From positions 1 through 64,000 of the forward strand of contig NZ_NHPP01000004.1 in NCBI RefSeq assembly GCF_002838835.1: a stretch of 64,000 bases of DNA, written 5' to 3'. Shown in pieces: positions 63,473 through 64,000 of this stretch. The notes below the pieces were generated by a model, which saw nothing but the letters and a program-made list of their open reading frames with translations, had not been told where the DNA came from and did no database searches. A program made the position numbers and the translations under genes. The first letter of the stretch is position 1. Each line of letters begins with the position of its first letter. Source of the stretch: Siphonobacter sp. SORGH_AS_0500. GTDB taxonomy: Bacteria; Bacteroidota; Bacteroidia; Cytophagales; Spirosomataceae.

Positions 63473-64000
63473 ATGTCGAACTTCAATCAAGTGAAAGTAC
63501 TTTTTAATTATTTGCCTTTTCTGGACGCCTTACAGATGTCTACTTTTTATTTTTTCAGAAAGCTGTTCAGAAACGACGTATTTTTAAGTTACTCTCAGAT
63601 GGGAGAGGATCGGATTATTGCCAATATGCTCCCGGAGGTAACTACAGGATTTTATGTAGAGGTAGGTAGTAACGAACCTGTACATTTTTCTAATACGTTT
63701 GGCTTTTACTGCAAAGGCTGGCGGGGAATTACCATCGATGCGAATAAAAGCCTCGTAGAAAAACACAGAAATCTTCGCTTAAAGGACATTCCATTATACG
63801 CTGCGGTTTCTAATACGGAGACTGAAGTGGTCTTTACCGAGTATAACATGCATGAGCTAAATACGATTGATCAGCGAACGGTAACCGTGTTGGAAAAGGA
63901 TCAGAAGGTGAAGGTAGTGGCTGAACATCGACTAAAAACCCGTACGCTAACAGATCTTTTGCAGGAAAATTTACCAACAGGGCAAACCATAGATTTTCTT
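63473..64000 (+). CDS. FkbM family methyltransferase (truncated by the window edge)
   Basis: At least 176 aa, open to the edge. It starts MSNFNQVKVLFNYLPFLDAL. Downstream are SYSQMGEDRIIANMLPEVTT, GFYVEVGSNEPVHFSNTFGF (SAM-binding motif I like the VDVGANxPxxxSNT of FkbM) and GWRGITIDANKSLVEKHRNL. FkbM-type enzymes methylate sugars or other small groups and are common in polysaccharide loci. It is 60 nt after wzx, codirectional. Confidence 0.85.
   Translation, partial: MSNFNQVKVLFNYLPFLDALQMSTFYFFRKLFRNDVFLSYSQMGEDRIIANMLPEVTTGFYVEVGSNEPVHFSNTFGFYCKGWRGITIDANKSLVEKHRNLRLKDIPLYAAVSNTETEVVFTEYNMHELNTIDQRTVTVLEKDQKVKVVAEHRLKTRTLTDLLQENLPTGQTIDFL

Overview
The window looks like chromosomal DNA of a member of the Bacteroidota, most likely order Cytophagales (a Spirosoma/Siphonobacter-like lineage; inference). 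Support: repeated TAnnTTTG -7 promoter boxes (for example positions 17303, 38698, 41098, 48807 and 60894), an OMP_b-brl_3-type TonB-dependent receptor, PafA-type alkaline phosphatase, DUF1361/DUF4173/HTH_34 membrane gene sets, an NYN plus cold-shock fusion, SurA-like multi-parvulin proteins and almost no Shine-Dalgarno sequences. No rRNA, tRNA, CRISPR array or intact transposon was found.

Layout. 1-3.5 kb: GH9 glycosidase (-), pantothenate kinase coaX (+), TetR regulator (+). 3.5-9.3 kb: a TolC / membrane-fusion / RND efflux operon, preceded by a copy of the same palindrome that precedes tetR. 9.3-15 kb: MITE-like repeats, dinB, arfB, pafA, an exported Gfo/Idh/MocA oxidoreductase and a large repeat block. 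15-25.5 kb (all -): hypothetical and membrane proteins, thyA, OsmC, a broken DUF6438 lipoprotein, a long TPR protein, cca, a Sua5/YrdC protein, a second repeat block, and a secreted protein of unknown role. 25.7-31.7 kb (-): diacylglycerol kinase, DUF1361, a three-gene HTH_34-regulated membrane set, an EamA transporter and N-carbamoylputrescine amidase. 31.8-41 kb: a PolX with a degenerate polymerase site, ugd and UDP-glucuronate decarboxylase (UDP-xylose formation), coiled-coil and hypothetical genes, agmatine deiminase and a lipoprotein. 41-46 kb (+): two parvulin chaperones and a MoxR ATPase. 46-53.5 kb (-): NYN-CSD protein, a MobA-like transferase, truA, envelope proteins, a cold shock protein and an outer-membrane receptor. 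53.8-61.4 kb (-): cupin, a crp/fnr remnant, an O-methyltransferase, then acetyl-CoA synthetase, a response regulator, an SSS-histidine kinase (CrbS-like), its small membrane partner and an IS1-type zinc-ribbon/HTH protein, forming a likely acetate-sensing locus. 62 kb to the end (+): Wzx flippase and an FkbM methyltransferase that runs off the edge, the start of a surface-polysaccharide locus.

Two themes stand out. First, seven otherwise well-conserved genes are broken by eight small frameshifts. Seven are consistent with one missing base, mostly in mononucleotide runs, and the eighth with two missing or one extra. This pattern fits consensus indel errors better than true gene decay. Second, the intergenic space is rich in structured repeats: BIME-like paired palindromes, TTTTGAG/TTTTCAG heptamer arrays and GTAGAGACG terminal-inverted-repeat elements. 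Two regulators each have a pair of matching palindromic operator candidates that can be read directly from the sequence.
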